Positions 28,386 through 39,081 are shown, numbered from the stretch's first letter. The stretch is DNA of 64,000 nucleotides from Pseudomonas alkylphenolica (GCF_004025535.1 NZ_QJRG01000033.1:434001-498000); one strand, 5' to 3'. Notes: a model not told the origin generated them from the letters alone. Numbers and translations: made by a program.

Positions 28386-29473
28386 TGCGCTACCCCGATG
28401 TCCTTGAACGGTGCGATTTCTACCTGCATGCCGGGGGTGAGCAGCTGCCCGCCGGCTACCACCACGGTTTGCCCGGCTTTGAGGCCTTCACCAATGACCA
28501 CCTTGCCAGTGAGGTACTGACTGATTTTGACCGGCTGCAAACTGACCTTGTCGCCGTCGCCTACCAACCACACGGCGGGGTCATGCAAGTCCTTGGTCAA
28601 CGCCGACCAGGGCAGCACGACACTTGATGTGCCCTGGGCGTGACCGGTGGCAGTGACCGGTGAGCCCAACTCCATCCTGGCCGGCACATCGCGCAACGCC
28701 ACTTTTACCTGCACGGTGCCGCTCTGTGCCGAAACGGTCGGGGTTATTTCACGCACGTGGCCCTGGGCCTGGACCTTCGGATCGTCCACCAGGCTGACGG
28801 TAATCGTCTCGCTGCTGGGCGGTGCGACCAACAGCGCCGGGTAAACATTGAACACCGCGTCGCGGTCACCATCGCTGGCCAGGGTGAAAATCGGTGCCGT
28901 GGCCTGCACAACCTGCCCGACTTCGGCCTGGCGTTCGGTGATGACGCCGGCAGCATCGGCCACCAGGGCGGTGTAGCTCAGTTGGTCCTGGGCATTGGCC
29001 AACTGCGCCTTGGCGGCGGTCAGTGCGCTCTGGCTGCTGCGCAGCGCAGCCTGGGCCGAGTCGTATTCACTCTGGCTGGTATAACCCTTGGGCAGTAATT
29101 TCTGCTGACGAACAAACGCTGCGCTGGTCTGGGTAACCCGCGCCTGCTCGGCGAATACTTCGGCCTTGGCCGAGTCGACATTGGCTTGCAGGTCCTTGGG
29201 GTCGAGACGGGCCAGCACCTGATTGGCCTTTACATGGTCACCGACATCAACGCTGCGGGAAATGATCTTGCCACCGACGCGGAACGACTGGTCCGCCTGT
29301 ACCCGCGCCTGGACATCCCCCGTCAGTGTCACCAATGCGGCAAAATCGCTGGGTTGAACCTTTTGCACGGCCACCCGGGGTAACTCGATTTCGTCCGCTT
29401 CCTTCTTTTTGCAGCCAGCAAGCATGAGCACCGAGCCCAGACTGACGACTAATACCGTACGCAACACCGTCAT
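28382..29473 (-). CDS. RND membrane-fusion lipoprotein, first adaptor (TriA-like)
   Basis: A 363-residue adaptor starting at the ATG at 29473, which has a strong AAGGAG site. The in-frame extension to 29647 has no signal and was discarded. The lipobox is LMLAGC (cysteine near residue 19). The lipoyl halves are SVDVGDHVKANQVLARLD and ERQAEVGQVVQATAPIFTLA with an alpha-hairpin between them. It is the first gene of the efflux operon. A regulator gene is not adjacent; the upstream 235 bases lead to a transposase remnant. Confidence 0.88.
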   Translation of the reverse strand: MTVLRTVLVVSLGSVLMLAGCKKKEADEIELPRVAVQKVQPSDFAALVTLTGDVQARVQADQSFRVGGKIISRSVDVGDHVKANQVLARLDPKDLQANVDSAKAEVFAEQARVTQTSAAFVRQQKLLPKGYTSQSEYDSAQAALRSSQSALTAAKAQLANAQDQLSYTALVADAAGVITERQAEVGQVVQATAPIFTLASDGDRDAVFNVYPALLVAPPSSETITVSLVDDPKVQAQGHVREITPTVSAQSGTVQVKVALRDVPARMELGSPVTATGHAQGTSSVVLPWSALTKDLHDPAVWLVGDGDKVSLQPVKISQYLTGKVVIGEGLKAGQTVVVAGGQLLTPGMQVEIAPFKDIGVAQ

Positions 29474-29708
29474 GCAGGCTCCTTCCACGCGTAAGATCGA
29501 TACAGGTATGCGAGTGTTAGCGTAGATCAGGGTTCTGAAAACGGCACTGGGGAGGGAATGTTTTACCCGCGAAAAGCCAGGGTGCAGTCTGTTGTTCCCA
29601 CAGGGTTGGCATGTGATCCCTTGGCATAGCCGGAAACCATCGGCCATGTCGTGCCAACGCCTCAGTCACTACCTTTGAGAAGGTATCCACCTCTCAAGGA
29701 GCACGCTG

Positions 29709-30109
29709 ATGCCCAAAGCCCAATCTCACCTGCTCCGCCGTGGCCGGTGCTCGAAACCCGGCAGGCTCTACTTGCTGACCACGACCACACATCAACGCAA
29801 ACCGTTGTTTCACGACTTCGAGCACGCGCGCCTGGTCGTTCGGCGCCGGATCATCTGCACTAGTTGATTGAATTGAAAGCGGTCACGCTGGGCACACTGA
29901 TGCGCAGGTTCAAGTCACGGTGCAGTCTCGCCTTGCACAAGGCGGGCGTTAAACATGAACCGATCTGGCAGAACGGCTATCAGGATCGGGCGCTGCGGCG
30001 GGAGGAGCATGTCGTGCGGGTCGCCAGGTACATCGTTGCCAATCCGCTACGGGCGGGGTTGGTAAATCGAGTCGGCGACTACCCGCATTGGGATGCGGTC
30101 TGGCTATGA
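29709..30109 (+). pseudogene. decayed REP-associated tyrosine transposase (RayT, Y1/IS200-like)
   Basis: The 5' part in one frame (MPKAQSHLLRRGRCSKPGRLYLLTTTTHQRKPLF) matches the start of RayT proteins. The frame is lost near 29845, and homology resumes in another frame at PDHLH (29849-29863), the HUH metal motif. The usual next residue is Trp, but here the codon is TAG. The rest (LIELKAVTLGTLMRRFKS to PLRAGLVNRVGDYPHWDAVWL) is intact in that second frame to 30109. About 15-20 codons before PDHLH appear to be deleted out of frame. RayT enzymes act on REP hairpins, and a REP pair lies 15 bases beyond the stop. No active product is expected. Confidence 0.82.
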
Positions 30110-30123
30110 ATCGGCGGTGGGAT

Positions 30124-30207
30124 CTTCGCGGGTGAACCCGCTCCCACAGGTACGGTGCAGGTCTCAGCCATTGCACTTTTCCTGTGGGAGCGGGTTTACC
30201 CGCGAAG
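30124..30207. repeat. inverted pair of REP elements (BIME) beside RayT remnant
   Basis: Two 27-base REP units face each other: 30124-30150 (CTTCGCGGGTGAACCCGCTC, then CCACAGG) and 30181-30207 (CCTGTGGGAGCGGGTTTACC, then CGCGAAG), 30 bases apart. Each has its own short palindrome (GCGGGT..ACCCGC). The pair lies between the RayT remnant and the 3' end of spuH, where it could also protect or terminate spu mRNA. Confidence 0.93.
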
Positions 30208-30212
30208 CAACA

Positions 30213-31106
30213 TCAGGCGGACGCTGTAACCGGCGCCTGACGCTTGGGTTGCGGCTGCGACACGTTGGCCGCTGCACCTTCTTCGATAGCCTGCTGGATC
30301 GCCTTGCGACGACGCTCTTCGGACTGACGGCTGAAGTACCAGACCATGAAGGTCACGATCGATACGCTCAGCAGGATCAGGCTGGCAACGGCGTTGATTT
30401 CCGGTTTCACGCCCAGACGCACGGCGGAGAACACTTCCATCGGCAGCGTGGTCGAACCCGGACCGGACACGAAACTGGCCAACACCAGGTCATCCAGCGA
30501 CAAGGCGAAGGACATCATGCCGCCCGCCGCCAGCGAAGGCGCAATCATCGGGATGGTGATCAGGAAGAACACTTTCCACGGCTTGGCGCCCAGGTCCATG
30601 GCTGCTTCCTCGATCGACAGGTCCAGCTCGCGCAGGCGCGCCGACACCACCACCGCCACATAGGCCGCACAGAACGTGGTGTGGGCGATCCAGATGGTGA
30701 CGATGCCACGCTCCTGTGGCCAGCCAATCAGCTGGGCCATGGCCACGAACAGCAGCAACAGCGACAGACCGGTGATCACCTCAGGCATTACCAGCGGCGC
30801 GGTGACCAGGCCACCGAACAGGGTACGGCCCTTGAAGCGCGTGACCCGGGTCAGCACGAAGGCCGCCAGGGTGCCCAGCGCCACCGCGGCGATCGCGGTG
30901 TAGCAAGCGATCTCCAGCGAGCGCATCACCGAGCCCATCAGTTGCGTGTTGTCGAGCAGGCCGACGTACCACTTCACCGACCAGCCGCCCCACACGGTTA
31001 CCAGCTTCGAGGCGTTGAACGAGTAGATCACCAGGATCAGCATGGGCAGGTAGATGAACAGCAAACCCACGATCAACATCAGCTTGGAGAAACTGAAACG
31101 CTTCAT
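30213..31106 (-). CDS. spuH: polyamine ABC transporter permease (PotI/SpuH)
   Basis: A 297-residue inner-membrane permease with about six helices. The first is LMLIVGLLFIYLPMLILVIYSF, and the ABC-coupling EAA loop appears as EEAAMDLGAKPWKVFFLITIPM. It is the last gene of the spu operon and overlaps spuG by four bases. With SpuF and SpuG it imports putrescine and spermidine delivered by SpuD and SpuE. The gene symbol rests on position in the operon and on family. Confidence 0.93.
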   Translation of the reverse strand: MKRFSFSKLMLIVGLLFIYLPMLILVIYSFNASKLVTVWGGWSVKWYVGLLDNTQLMGSVMRSLEIACYTAIAAVALGTLAAFVLTRVTRFKGRTLFGGLVTAPLVMPEVITGLSLLLLFVAMAQLIGWPQERGIVTIWIAHTTFCAAYVAVVVSARLRELDLSIEEAAMDLGAKPWKVFFLITIPMIAPSLAAGGMMSFALSLDDLVLASFVSGPGSTTLPMEVFSAVRLGVKPEINAVASLILLSVSIVTFMVWYFSRQSEERRRKAIQQAIEEGAAANVSQPQPKRQAPVTASA

Positions 31107-32023
31107 GCCCTGCCCTCCATCTCTTTGGCCTGACTACGGTTGAAGAGCAGAATCGGCACGATCAGGATCGCCAGCATTACTACCGCCAGGGCAGACGCCA
31201 CCGGCCAGTCACGGTTGTTGAAGAACTCTTGCCAGAGCACTTTACCGATCATCAGGGTTTCCGGACCGCCAAGCAGTTCCGGGATGACGAACTCACCGAC
31301 CACCGGAATGAACACCAGCATGCAACCGGCAATGATGCCGTTCTTCGACAGCGGTATGGTGATCTTCCAGAAGCTGTTGAAGGTACTCGAACCCAGGTCG
31401 GATGCGGCTTCAAGCAAACTCTGATCATGCTTCACGAGATTGGCGTACAGCGGCAGGATCATGAACGGCAGGTAGGAATAGACCACACCGATGTACACCG
31501 CAAGGTTGGTGTTGAGGATCTGCAGCGGTTGGTCGATCAGGCCCAGCCACATCAGGAAGGCATTGAGCAAACCGTTGTTGCTGAGGATCCCCATCCAGGC
31601 GTACACGCGGATCAGGATCGCCGTCCAGGTCGGCATCATGATCAGCAGCAACAGCACCGTCTGCGTTTCCTTGCGCGCATTGGCGATGGCATAGGCCATC
31701 GGATAGCCGATCAGCAAGCACAGCAGCGTGCTGAAAAAGGCCATCTTCAACGAACCCAGGTACGCCGAGATGTACAGCTCATCCTGGGTCAACAGGCCGT
31801 AGTTGGCCATGTTGAGCACCACCTGCACTTTGTCTTCGACATAGCTGTAGATTTCGGTGTAAGGCGGGATCGCTACGTCCGCTTCAGCGAAACTGATCTT
31901 CAGGACGATGAAGAACGGCAGCATGAAGAACAGGAACAGCCAGATGAAGGGCACGCCGATCACGACATGACGGCCTTCAGGCTTTATTCGGTTGAATGCT
32001 CGCGTGAGCTTGCGCATGTTCAT
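31103..32023 (-). CDS. spuG: polyamine ABC transporter permease (PotH/SpuG)
   Basis: A 306-residue permease. The first helix is VVIGVPFIWLFLFFMLPFFIVL and the EAA loop reads EAASDLGSSTFNSFWKITIPLSKNG. It forms the heterodimeric channel with SpuH. Both ends overlap neighbouring genes by four bases, giving translational coupling with the ATPase gene spuF. Confidence 0.94.
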   Translation of the reverse strand: MNMRKLTRAFNRIKPEGRHVVIGVPFIWLFLFFMLPFFIVLKISFAEADVAIPPYTEIYSYVEDKVQVVLNMANYGLLTQDELYISAYLGSLKMAFFSTLLCLLIGYPMAYAIANARKETQTVLLLLIMMPTWTAILIRVYAWMGILSNNGLLNAFLMWLGLIDQPLQILNTNLAVYIGVVYSYLPFMILPLYANLVKHDQSLLEAASDLGSSTFNSFWKITIPLSKNGIIAGCMLVFIPVVGEFVIPELLGGPETLMIGKVLWQEFFNNRDWPVASALAVVMLAILIVPILLFNRSQAKEMEGRA

Positions 32024-33162
32024 GACCGCAGTACCACGCCGCTGTCATCCTCCCACCAGACGTAGACCTGGTCGTCCCAGGTAGGTCGGGTGCCCTGGCG
32101 CTCGGCGTTGGCGACAAACGACTGGACTATCTTGCCGCCAGGCAGCTCGACGTAGAACACCGAGTGGCCGCCCAGGTAGGCAATGTCGTGCACTTTGCCG
32201 CGCGACCAGTTGTGCTCGCAGGTTGGCTGCTCGGTGGTCACCAGCAGCTTCTCCGGACGCAGCGCGTAGGTGATGCGTTTGTCTTCCACGGAAGTAGTGA
32301 CACCGTGGCCGACGTAGATCTTGCGCTCAAGCTCAGGGGTGGCGATCACCGCGTGGCCTTCGGCGTCTTCGACCACTTCACCGTCGAACAGGTTGACGTT
32401 ACCGATGAACTCGCAGACCAGGCGGCTGGTCGGGGTTTCATAGATGTCGATCGGGCTGCCGATCTGGGCGATCCAGCCCAGGTGCATGATCGCGATGCGC
32501 TGGGCCATGGTCATGGCCTCTTCCTGGTCGTGGGTCACCATCACGCAGGTTACACCGACCCGCTCGATGATCTCGACCAGCTCCAGTTGCATCTGCGAAC
32601 GCAGCTTCTTGTCCAGCGCACCCATCGGCTCATCGAGCAACAGCAGCTTCGGACGCTTGGCCAGGGAGCGGGCCAGAGCCACACGCTGACGTTGGCCACC
32701 AGAGAGCTGATGTGGCTTGCGCTTTGCGTACTGGGTCATGTGCACCAGCTTGAGCATCTCGCCGACACGCGCGTCGATCTCGGCCTTGGGCATGCGGTCC
32801 TGCTGCAGGCCGAAGGCGATGTTCTGCGCCACGGTCATGTGCGGAAACAGTGCATAGGACTGGAACATCATGTTGATCGGCCGCTCGTAGGGCGGCATAT
32901 CGGTGATGTCTACGCCATCGAGGAAGATACGCCCCTCGGTTGGCCGTTCGAAGCCGGCCAGCATCCGCAGCAAGGTGGATTTACCCGAACCGGAGCCACC
33001 CAGCAGGGCGAAGATCTCACCCTTTTTGATTTCGAGGGAGACGTCCTCCACCGCGATGGTTTCGTCGAATTTTTTCGTGACCCGGTCGATTTTGACCAGC
33101 ACCTGTTTAGGTTGCTGGTCGCCCTCGAGGGCTTTCTTATAGGCACCGGAGGCAACTGCCAT
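32020..33162 (-). CDS. spuF: polyamine ABC transporter ATP-binding protein (PotG/SpuF)
   Basis: A 380-residue ATPase. Walker A is GGSGSGKSTLL, the signature is LSGGQRQRVALARSLAKRP, Walker B is LLLLDEPMGALDKKLR, and the H-loop is in VMVTHDQEEA. The C-terminal TOBE domain (about residues 285-375) is typical of polyamine and iron importers. The ATG at 33162 was chosen because the N-terminus then matches PotG proteins; an in-frame start six codons upstream is weaker. Confidence 0.95.
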   Translation of the reverse strand: MAVASGAYKKALEGDQQPKQVLVKIDRVTKKFDETIAVEDVSLEIKKGEIFALLGGSGSGKSTLLRMLAGFERPTEGRIFLDGVDITDMPPYERPINMMFQSYALFPHMTVAQNIAFGLQQDRMPKAEIDARVGEMLKLVHMTQYAKRKPHQLSGGQRQRVALARSLAKRPKLLLLDEPMGALDKKLRSQMQLELVEIIERVGVTCVMVTHDQEEAMTMAQRIAIMHLGWIAQIGSPIDIYETPTSRLVCEFIGNVNLFDGEVVEDAEGHAVIATPELERKIYVGHGVTTSVEDKRITYALRPEKLLVTTEQPTCEHNWSRGKVHDIAYLGGHSVFYVELPGGKIVQSFVANAERQGTRPTWDDQVYVWWEDDSGVVLRS

Positions 33163-33221
33163 TTGTGAAACTCCCAACAAGATTTTTTGCGCTCGCCCCT
33201 GCCGTGACGAACCCTGGATTG

Positions 33222-34328
<1,107 letters not shown>

Positions 34329-34346
34329 CTACAAAAGTGCCCATGT

Positions 34347-34374
34347 CTTGCGGCAGTAATCCCTGCCGGACAAG
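34347..34374. repeat. stem-loop in the spuD-spuE spacer
   Basis: CTTG-CGGCAG, loop TAATCC, CTGCCG-(GA)-CAAG forms a 10-bp stem with a two-base bulge. It lies after spuD and before the spuE start. It may shape mRNA decay or partial termination between the two binding-protein genes. Confidence 0.5.
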
Positions 34375-34483
34375 CAAACCGGCGCGCAACTTACCTTCGA
34401 TACACCCACTCGGCAAAAAAAAATTTGCCCTTCAAGCCCTCTCGGACGCCGCTTTCGCAGCATCCGGGAGGAAAACCGGGGAA

Positions 34484-35581
34484 TTATTTGCCCGATTTGA
34501 TTTTGGTCCAGCTACGCGTGATATCACGCTGGGCAGCTTTTTCCGGCGCTTTGATGGCGTACAGCTTGGCCTTCACTTCATCGGACGGGTAGATGGCAGG
34601 ATCGCTGGTGATCTCTTTGTCCACCAGCGGGGTGGCCGCCAGGTTGCCGTTCGGGAAGCGCACGGCATTGGTGATGCCGGCCATTACTTCCGGTTGCAGC
34701 AGGAAGTCCATGAACTTGTAAGCGGCCTCGACGTTCTCGGCGTCTTTCGGAATGGCGACCATGTCGTAGAAGGTACCTGCACCTTCCTTCGGAATGGTGT
34801 AGCTCAGCTTGACCTTGTCGCCGGCCTCATGCGCACGGGCCTTGGACTGCTCCAGGTCACCCGAGTAACCCACGGCGACGCAAATGTTGCCGTTGGCCAG
34901 GTCCGAGATGTACTTGGACGAGTGGAAGTAGGTGATCGAAGGACGGATCTGGAGGAACAGCTCTTCAGCCTTCTTCAGGTCTTCCTTCTTGGTGCTGTCG
35001 CTCGGCAGGCCCAGGTAGTGCAGCGCAGCCGGAATCATCTCGGTCGGTGCATCGAGGAAGCTCACACCGCAGCTCTTGAGCTTGGCAATGTTCTCAGGCT
35101 TGAACACGGCGTCCCACGAATCGATCTTGTCCACGCCCAGCGCGGCCTTGACCTTCTCCGGGTTGTAGCCGATGCCGATCGAACCCCACATGTACGGGAA
35201 GGCGTACTTGTTGCCTGGGTCGCTGGCATCGCCAACGGCCTTGAGCAGTGCAGGATCGAGGTTCTTCCAGTTAGGAAGCTTGGACTTGTCCAGCTCCTGG
35301 TAAACACCGGCGTGGATCTGTTTGGCCAGGAAGTTGTTCGACGGGATGACCACGTCGTAACCGGACTTGCCGGCCAGCAGTTTGGCTTCCAGGGTTTCGT
35401 TACTGTCGAAGACGTCGTAAACGACCTTGATGCCGGTTTGCTTCTCGAAGTTGGCGACGGTGTCTGGCGCGATGTAGTCCGACCAGTTGTACACATGCAG
35501 CACTTTGTCATCCGCCTGAACAGCACTGGCCATGGCGCCCATCAGGGACATAGCCAACAACGTCTTGCCCAATTTCTTCAT
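34484..35581 (-). CDS. spuD: periplasmic putrescine-binding protein (SpuD/PotF-like)
   Basis: A 365-residue binding protein with a signal peptide ([16 protein letters not shown]). Conserved parts are [40 protein letters not shown] and [17 protein letters not shown]. It is nearest to spuC and matches SpuD by position, the putrescine-preferring protein. Stem-loops lie in the spacers on both sides, a layout often seen where binding protein must outnumber membrane subunits. Confidence 0.92.
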   Translation of the reverse strand: MKKLGKTLLAMSLMGAMASAVQADDKVLHVYNWSDYIAPDTVANFEKQTGIKVVYDVFDSNETLEAKLLAGKSGYDVVIPSNNFLAKQIHAGVYQELDKSKLPNWKNLDPALLKAVGDASDPGNKYAFPYMWGSIGIGYNPEKVKAALGVDKIDSWDAVFKPENIAKLKSCGVSFLDAPTEMIPAALHYLGLPSDSTKKEDLKKAEELFLQIRPSITYFHSSKYISDLANGNICVAVGYSGDLEQSKARAHEAGDKVKLSYTIPKEGAGTFYDMVAIPKDAENVEAAYKFMDFLLQPEVMAGITNAVRFPNGNLAATPLVDKEITSDPAIYPSDEVKAKLYAIKAPEKAAQRDITRSWTKIKSGK

Positions 35582-35635
35582 GCGTAATGCTCCAGAATTT
35601 TTTATTTAGCCATCTGTTCAGTGGCCGGCTGTCGG

Positions 35636-35652
35636 GCGACTGAAACAGTCGC
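35636..35652. repeat. stem-loop in the spuC-spuD spacer
   Basis: A perfect 7-bp inverted repeat GCGACTG-AAA-CAGTCGC with a three-base loop and no T-run. It lies in the 154-base spacer between spuC and spuD and could stabilise the 5' end of a spuD transcript or bind a regulator. Confidence 0.45.
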
Positions 35653-35735
35653 TAGTCTGGCAAGTTACAAGGCGCACTTTCAACCAACGCGCGCCTCGAA
35701 ACACGATGATGCCATTAGGCTAGCCTAGCACTTGG

Positions 35736-37094
35736 CTATTTCAGCGCCTCAAGCGTCAAGTCCAGGCATTTGCGTGCCTTTTCAACCAGCTCGTCGATCT
35801 CTTCACGGCTGATGACCAGCGGTGGTGCAATGATCATGGTGTCGCCCACGGCGCGCATGATCAGGCCATTGTCGAAGCAGTGCTGCCGGCAGATCATGCC
35901 TGCGCCCTGACCTTCGTAACGCGCCCGCGTTGCCTTGTCCTTGACCAGCTCGATTGCACCGAGCATGCCCAGGCCACGCACTTCGCCAACCAGCGGGTGA
36001 TCGTTCAACTCGCGCAAACGTTTTTGCAAATACGGTGCCGTTTCTTCCTCGACCTGCTCGATAATTTTTTCATCGCGCAGAATCCGCAGGTTTTCCAGGC
36101 CCACAGCGGCCGCCACCGGGTGACCCGAGTAAGTGAAGCCGTGGTTGAAGTCACCGCCTTCACTGACCACACGCGCCACTTCGTCACGTACGATCACACC
36201 GCCCATGGGGATGTAACCGGAGGTGAGACCTTTGGCGATGGTCATCAGGTCGGGTTTGAGATCGTAGTAATTGGAGCCAAACCACTTGCCGGTACGACCG
36301 AAACCGCAGATCACTTCATCGGCGATGAACAGGATGTCGTACTTGGCCAGAATCTCCTTGATCTTCGGCCAGTAGGTATCTGGCGGAATGATCACCCCGC
36401 CAGCGCCCTGGATAGGCTCGGCAATAAAGGCAGCGACATTGTCTTCGCCGACTTCGAGGATTTTCTTCTCCAGCTGTTCGGCGGCCCAGACCCCGAACTC
36501 ATCCGGAGTCATGTCGCCACCTTCACCGAACCAGTACGGTTGCGGGATGTGCACGATGCCCGGCAATGTGCCGCTCTGGGCGTGCATGCCGCTCATGCCA
36601 CCCAGGGCAGCGCCGGCCACGGTGGAGCCGTGGTAGCCGTTGATGCGGCCGATGATCACTTGTTTGTTCGGCTTGCCCTTGACCGCCCAGTAGTGGCGAA
36701 CCATGCGCAAGATGGTGTCATTGCCTTCAGAGCCGGAGCCGGTGAAGAACACATGGGTCATACCTTCCGGCGCTACGTCGGAAACGGCCTTGGCCAGTTC
36801 CAGTGCCGGTGGGTGAGCCGTCTGGAAGAACAGGTTGTAGTACGGCAGTTCACGCATCTGCTTGGAAGCGGCCTCAACCAGCTCCTCACGGCCATAGCCA
36901 ACGGCAACGCACCACAAGCCAGCCATGCCGTCGAGGATCTTGTTGCCCTCGCTGTCCCACAGGTGCACGCCTTGAGCTTTTGTGATGATTCGCGGCCCCT
37001 TCTCTTTCAACTGTTTGTAATCGCTGAAAGGCGCCAGGTGATGCTCGCCGCTCAAAGCTTGCCACTCACGGGTTTGCGGGTTGTTGACGCTCAT
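35736..37094 (-). CDS. spuC: putrescine/polyamine-pyruvate aminotransferase
   Basis: A 452-residue class III (omega) transaminase using pyridoxal phosphate. Signatures are GSGSEGNDTILRMVRHYW, FIADEVICGFGRTGKWFG and the lysine region LMTIAKGLTSGYIPMGGVIV. SpuC converts putrescine to 4-aminobutanal with pyruvate as acceptor. It lies between the glutamylpolyamine synthetase and the binding-protein genes. A beta-alanine or other diamine substrate is possible for this family. Confidence 0.93.
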   Translation of the reverse strand: MSVNNPQTREWQALSGEHHLAPFSDYKQLKEKGPRIITKAQGVHLWDSEGNKILDGMAGLWCVAVGYGREELVEAASKQMRELPYYNLFFQTAHPPALELAKAVSDVAPEGMTHVFFTGSGSEGNDTILRMVRHYWAVKGKPNKQVIIGRINGYHGSTVAGAALGGMSGMHAQSGTLPGIVHIPQPYWFGEGGDMTPDEFGVWAAEQLEKKILEVGEDNVAAFIAEPIQGAGGVIIPPDTYWPKIKEILAKYDILFIADEVICGFGRTGKWFGSNYYDLKPDLMTIAKGLTSGYIPMGGVIVRDEVARVVSEGGDFNHGFTYSGHPVAAAVGLENLRILRDEKIIEQVEEETAPYLQKRLRELNDHPLVGEVRGLGMLGAIELVKDKATRARYEGQGAGMICRQHCFDNGLIMRAVGDTMIIAPPLVISREEIDELVEKARKCLDLTLEALK

Positions 37095-37141
37095 GTGCTT
37101 CTCCGTTTTCTGACGGCCGCACTCCTGCGGCTCCGGGTTGA

Positions 37142-38500
37142 TCAGACCGCAAACAGCAGGAACTCACGTTCCCAGGAGCTGATTACGCGTTTGAAGTTTT
37201 CATGCTCGGCGCGTTTGGTCGCGACGTAGCCGGTGATGAATTTCTTGCCCAGGTACGGTTCCAGTGCCTGGCAGTTCTCCATGCGCTCCAGCGCGTCCTC
37301 GATGGTCAGCGGCAGGCGCAGGTTGCGTCGCTCATAGCCACGGCCCTGTACCGGTGCGCTGGGCTTGATGCCTTCGACCATGCCGATATAGCCGCACAGC
37401 AGGCTGGCGGCGATCGCCAGGTACGGGTTGGCATCGGCGCCCGGCAAACGGTTCTCGACGCGGCGGTTCTGCGGGCCGGCATCCGGAACGCGCAGGCCAA
37501 CGGTGCGGTTTTCTTCGCCCCACTCCACGTTTACCGGCGCCGAGGTGTCGGGCAGGAAGCGGCGGAACGAGTTGACGTTCGGTGCGAACAGCGGCAACAC
37601 CACCGGGATGAACTTCTGCAGACCGCCCACATGGTTGAGGAACAACTCACTCATGCGCCCGTCTTCATCAGAGAAGATGTTCTTGCCGGTGTGCACGTCG
37701 ATGATGCTCTGGTGCAGGTGCATGGCGCTGCCAGGCTCACCGGTCATCGGCTTGGCCATGAAGGTGGCCGCGACGTTGTGCTTGAGCGCCGCTTCACGCA
37801 TGGTCCGCTTGAACACCAGGATCTGGTCGGCCAGGGCCAGGGCATTGCCGTGACGGAAGTTGATTTCCATCTGCGCAGTGCCGTCTTCGTGGATCAGCGT
37901 GTCCAGGTCGAGGTTCTGCAGTTCGCACCAGTCATAGACGTCTTCGAACAGCGGATCGAATTCGTTGGCGGCTTCAATAGAGAACGACTGACGACCGGTC
38001 TCCGGGCGCCCCGATCGGCCGATCGGCGGCTGCAGCGGGAAGTCCGGGTCTTCGCAACGCTTGGTCAGGTAAAACTCCATTTCTGGCGCCACGATGGGCT
38101 GCCAGCCTTTGTCGGCATAGAGTTTCAGCACCTTCTTGAGCACGTTGCGCGGCGACAGCTCAACCGGATTGCCCTGCTTGTCGTAGGTATCGTGGATCAC
38201 CTGGGCGGTCGGCTCGATCGCCCACGGTACGAGAAACACCGCGTTCTCGTCTGGCCGGCAGATCATGTCGATGTCGGCCGGGTCCAGCAGTTCGTAATAG
38301 ATGTCGTCATCGACGTAGTCGCCAGTAACGGTTTGCAGCAGGACGCTCTCGGGCAAGCGCATGCCTTTTTCGGCAATGAACTTGTTGGTTGGAGAAATCT
38401 TGCCACGCGTGATCCCGGTGAGGTCGCTGATCAAGCACTCCACTTCAGTGATCTTGTGTTCTTTCAACCAATCGGTGAGCTGGTCGAGGTTGTTACTCAT
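37142..38500 (-). CDS. spuB: glutamylpolyamine synthetase (glutamine synthetase family)
   Basis: A 452-residue protein of the glutamine-synthetase fold, PuuA/SpuB branch, that ligates glutamate to a polyamine amine with ATP. The N-terminal beta-grasp segment (LTDWLKEHKITEVECLISDLTGI) is followed by the catalytic domain with EMEFYLTKR, MHLHQSI and NRRVENRLPGADANPYLAIA. The adenylylation loop of GlnA is absent. The SD (GAGG) lies within a short palindrome (38504-38517). It is the first gene of the minus-strand spu operon. Confidence 0.92.
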   Translation of the reverse strand: MSNNLDQLTDWLKEHKITEVECLISDLTGITRGKISPTNKFIAEKGMRLPESVLLQTVTGDYVDDDIYYELLDPADIDMICRPDENAVFLVPWAIEPTAQVIHDTYDKQGNPVELSPRNVLKKVLKLYADKGWQPIVAPEMEFYLTKRCEDPDFPLQPPIGRSGRPETGRQSFSIEAANEFDPLFEDVYDWCELQNLDLDTLIHEDGTAQMEINFRHGNALALADQILVFKRTMREAALKHNVAATFMAKPMTGEPGSAMHLHQSIIDVHTGKNIFSDEDGRMSELFLNHVGGLQKFIPVVLPLFAPNVNSFRRFLPDTSAPVNVEWGEENRTVGLRVPDAGPQNRRVENRLPGADANPYLAIAASLLCGYIGMVEGIKPSAPVQGRGYERRNLRLPLTIEDALERMENCQALEPYLGKKFITGYVATKRAEHENFKRVISSWEREFLLFAV

Positions 38501-39081
38501 AAATACCTCAGGAGGTAAATGTCTGGACTGTCGTCAGGACACCCGGAGTGGGCCGTCCCAGACATTCTGGATGCCGGGCAACGCTAAAGCAAAAGCCACG
38601 CGAGGGCATACCGCGGCGAGGGCCGCTATAGTGAAGGCATAAGGTATTCAAAGAGGTGGCGACAACGGGCAGGCTGCCCGGGCCGTCAATTATTTCAGCC
38701 GGGGTGCAGGATGCTGGCGCGCGGCGAAAGCCGCCCGCGTAGAATGCGTGCAGACCGATCTGCGAGCGGCAGACGGTGATGCCGGTTGTCGGCAAGCGTG
38801 ACATGTAACCCCCGGTATTATTGATGTTATGGGTTGCCACCGAGCTTAGCCTTGTTCATTTTTTTACACAACACCCCCGTAAAAAATAGAACACGGCATG
38901 CTCAAAACCGCTCGTATCGTACGAAAGCAGCGATTGTCTGCGCCCTTAATTGCAGCAAAAATGCCGCTCGAGGGCCATTTTAGGGCATCATGGGGTTGGC
39001 TTGACTTCAGTAGGGCTTTCCGATTGACTGGAGCTGCAAGCCCCCATTGATTGATATTTTTAACAACAAAGGTGTTGCATC
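38501..39081. promoter_or_regulatory. 581-base divergent spacer between spuB and spuI
   Basis: No supported gene is present. The spacer contains TACCTC-AG-GAGGTA (38504-38517) over the spuB SD, the stem CGGGCAG-G-CTGCCCG near 38667-38681, an AT-rich stretch (38855-38890), and the exact 8-bp palindrome TCGTACGA at 38917-38924. TTGACT (39001-39006) is a candidate -35 for spuI, with no clear -10. The SD of spuI is AAAGGTG at 39068-39074. In P. aeruginosa spuA lies in this position; no such gene is seen here. Confidence 0.6.

Noticed and set aside
38508..38840. 110-codon open frame on the minus strand in the spuB-spuI spacer
   Set aside because: No conserved domain or signal, and it would occupy the promoter region of spuB; considered chance. 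It is not a spuA remnant as far as can be seen.
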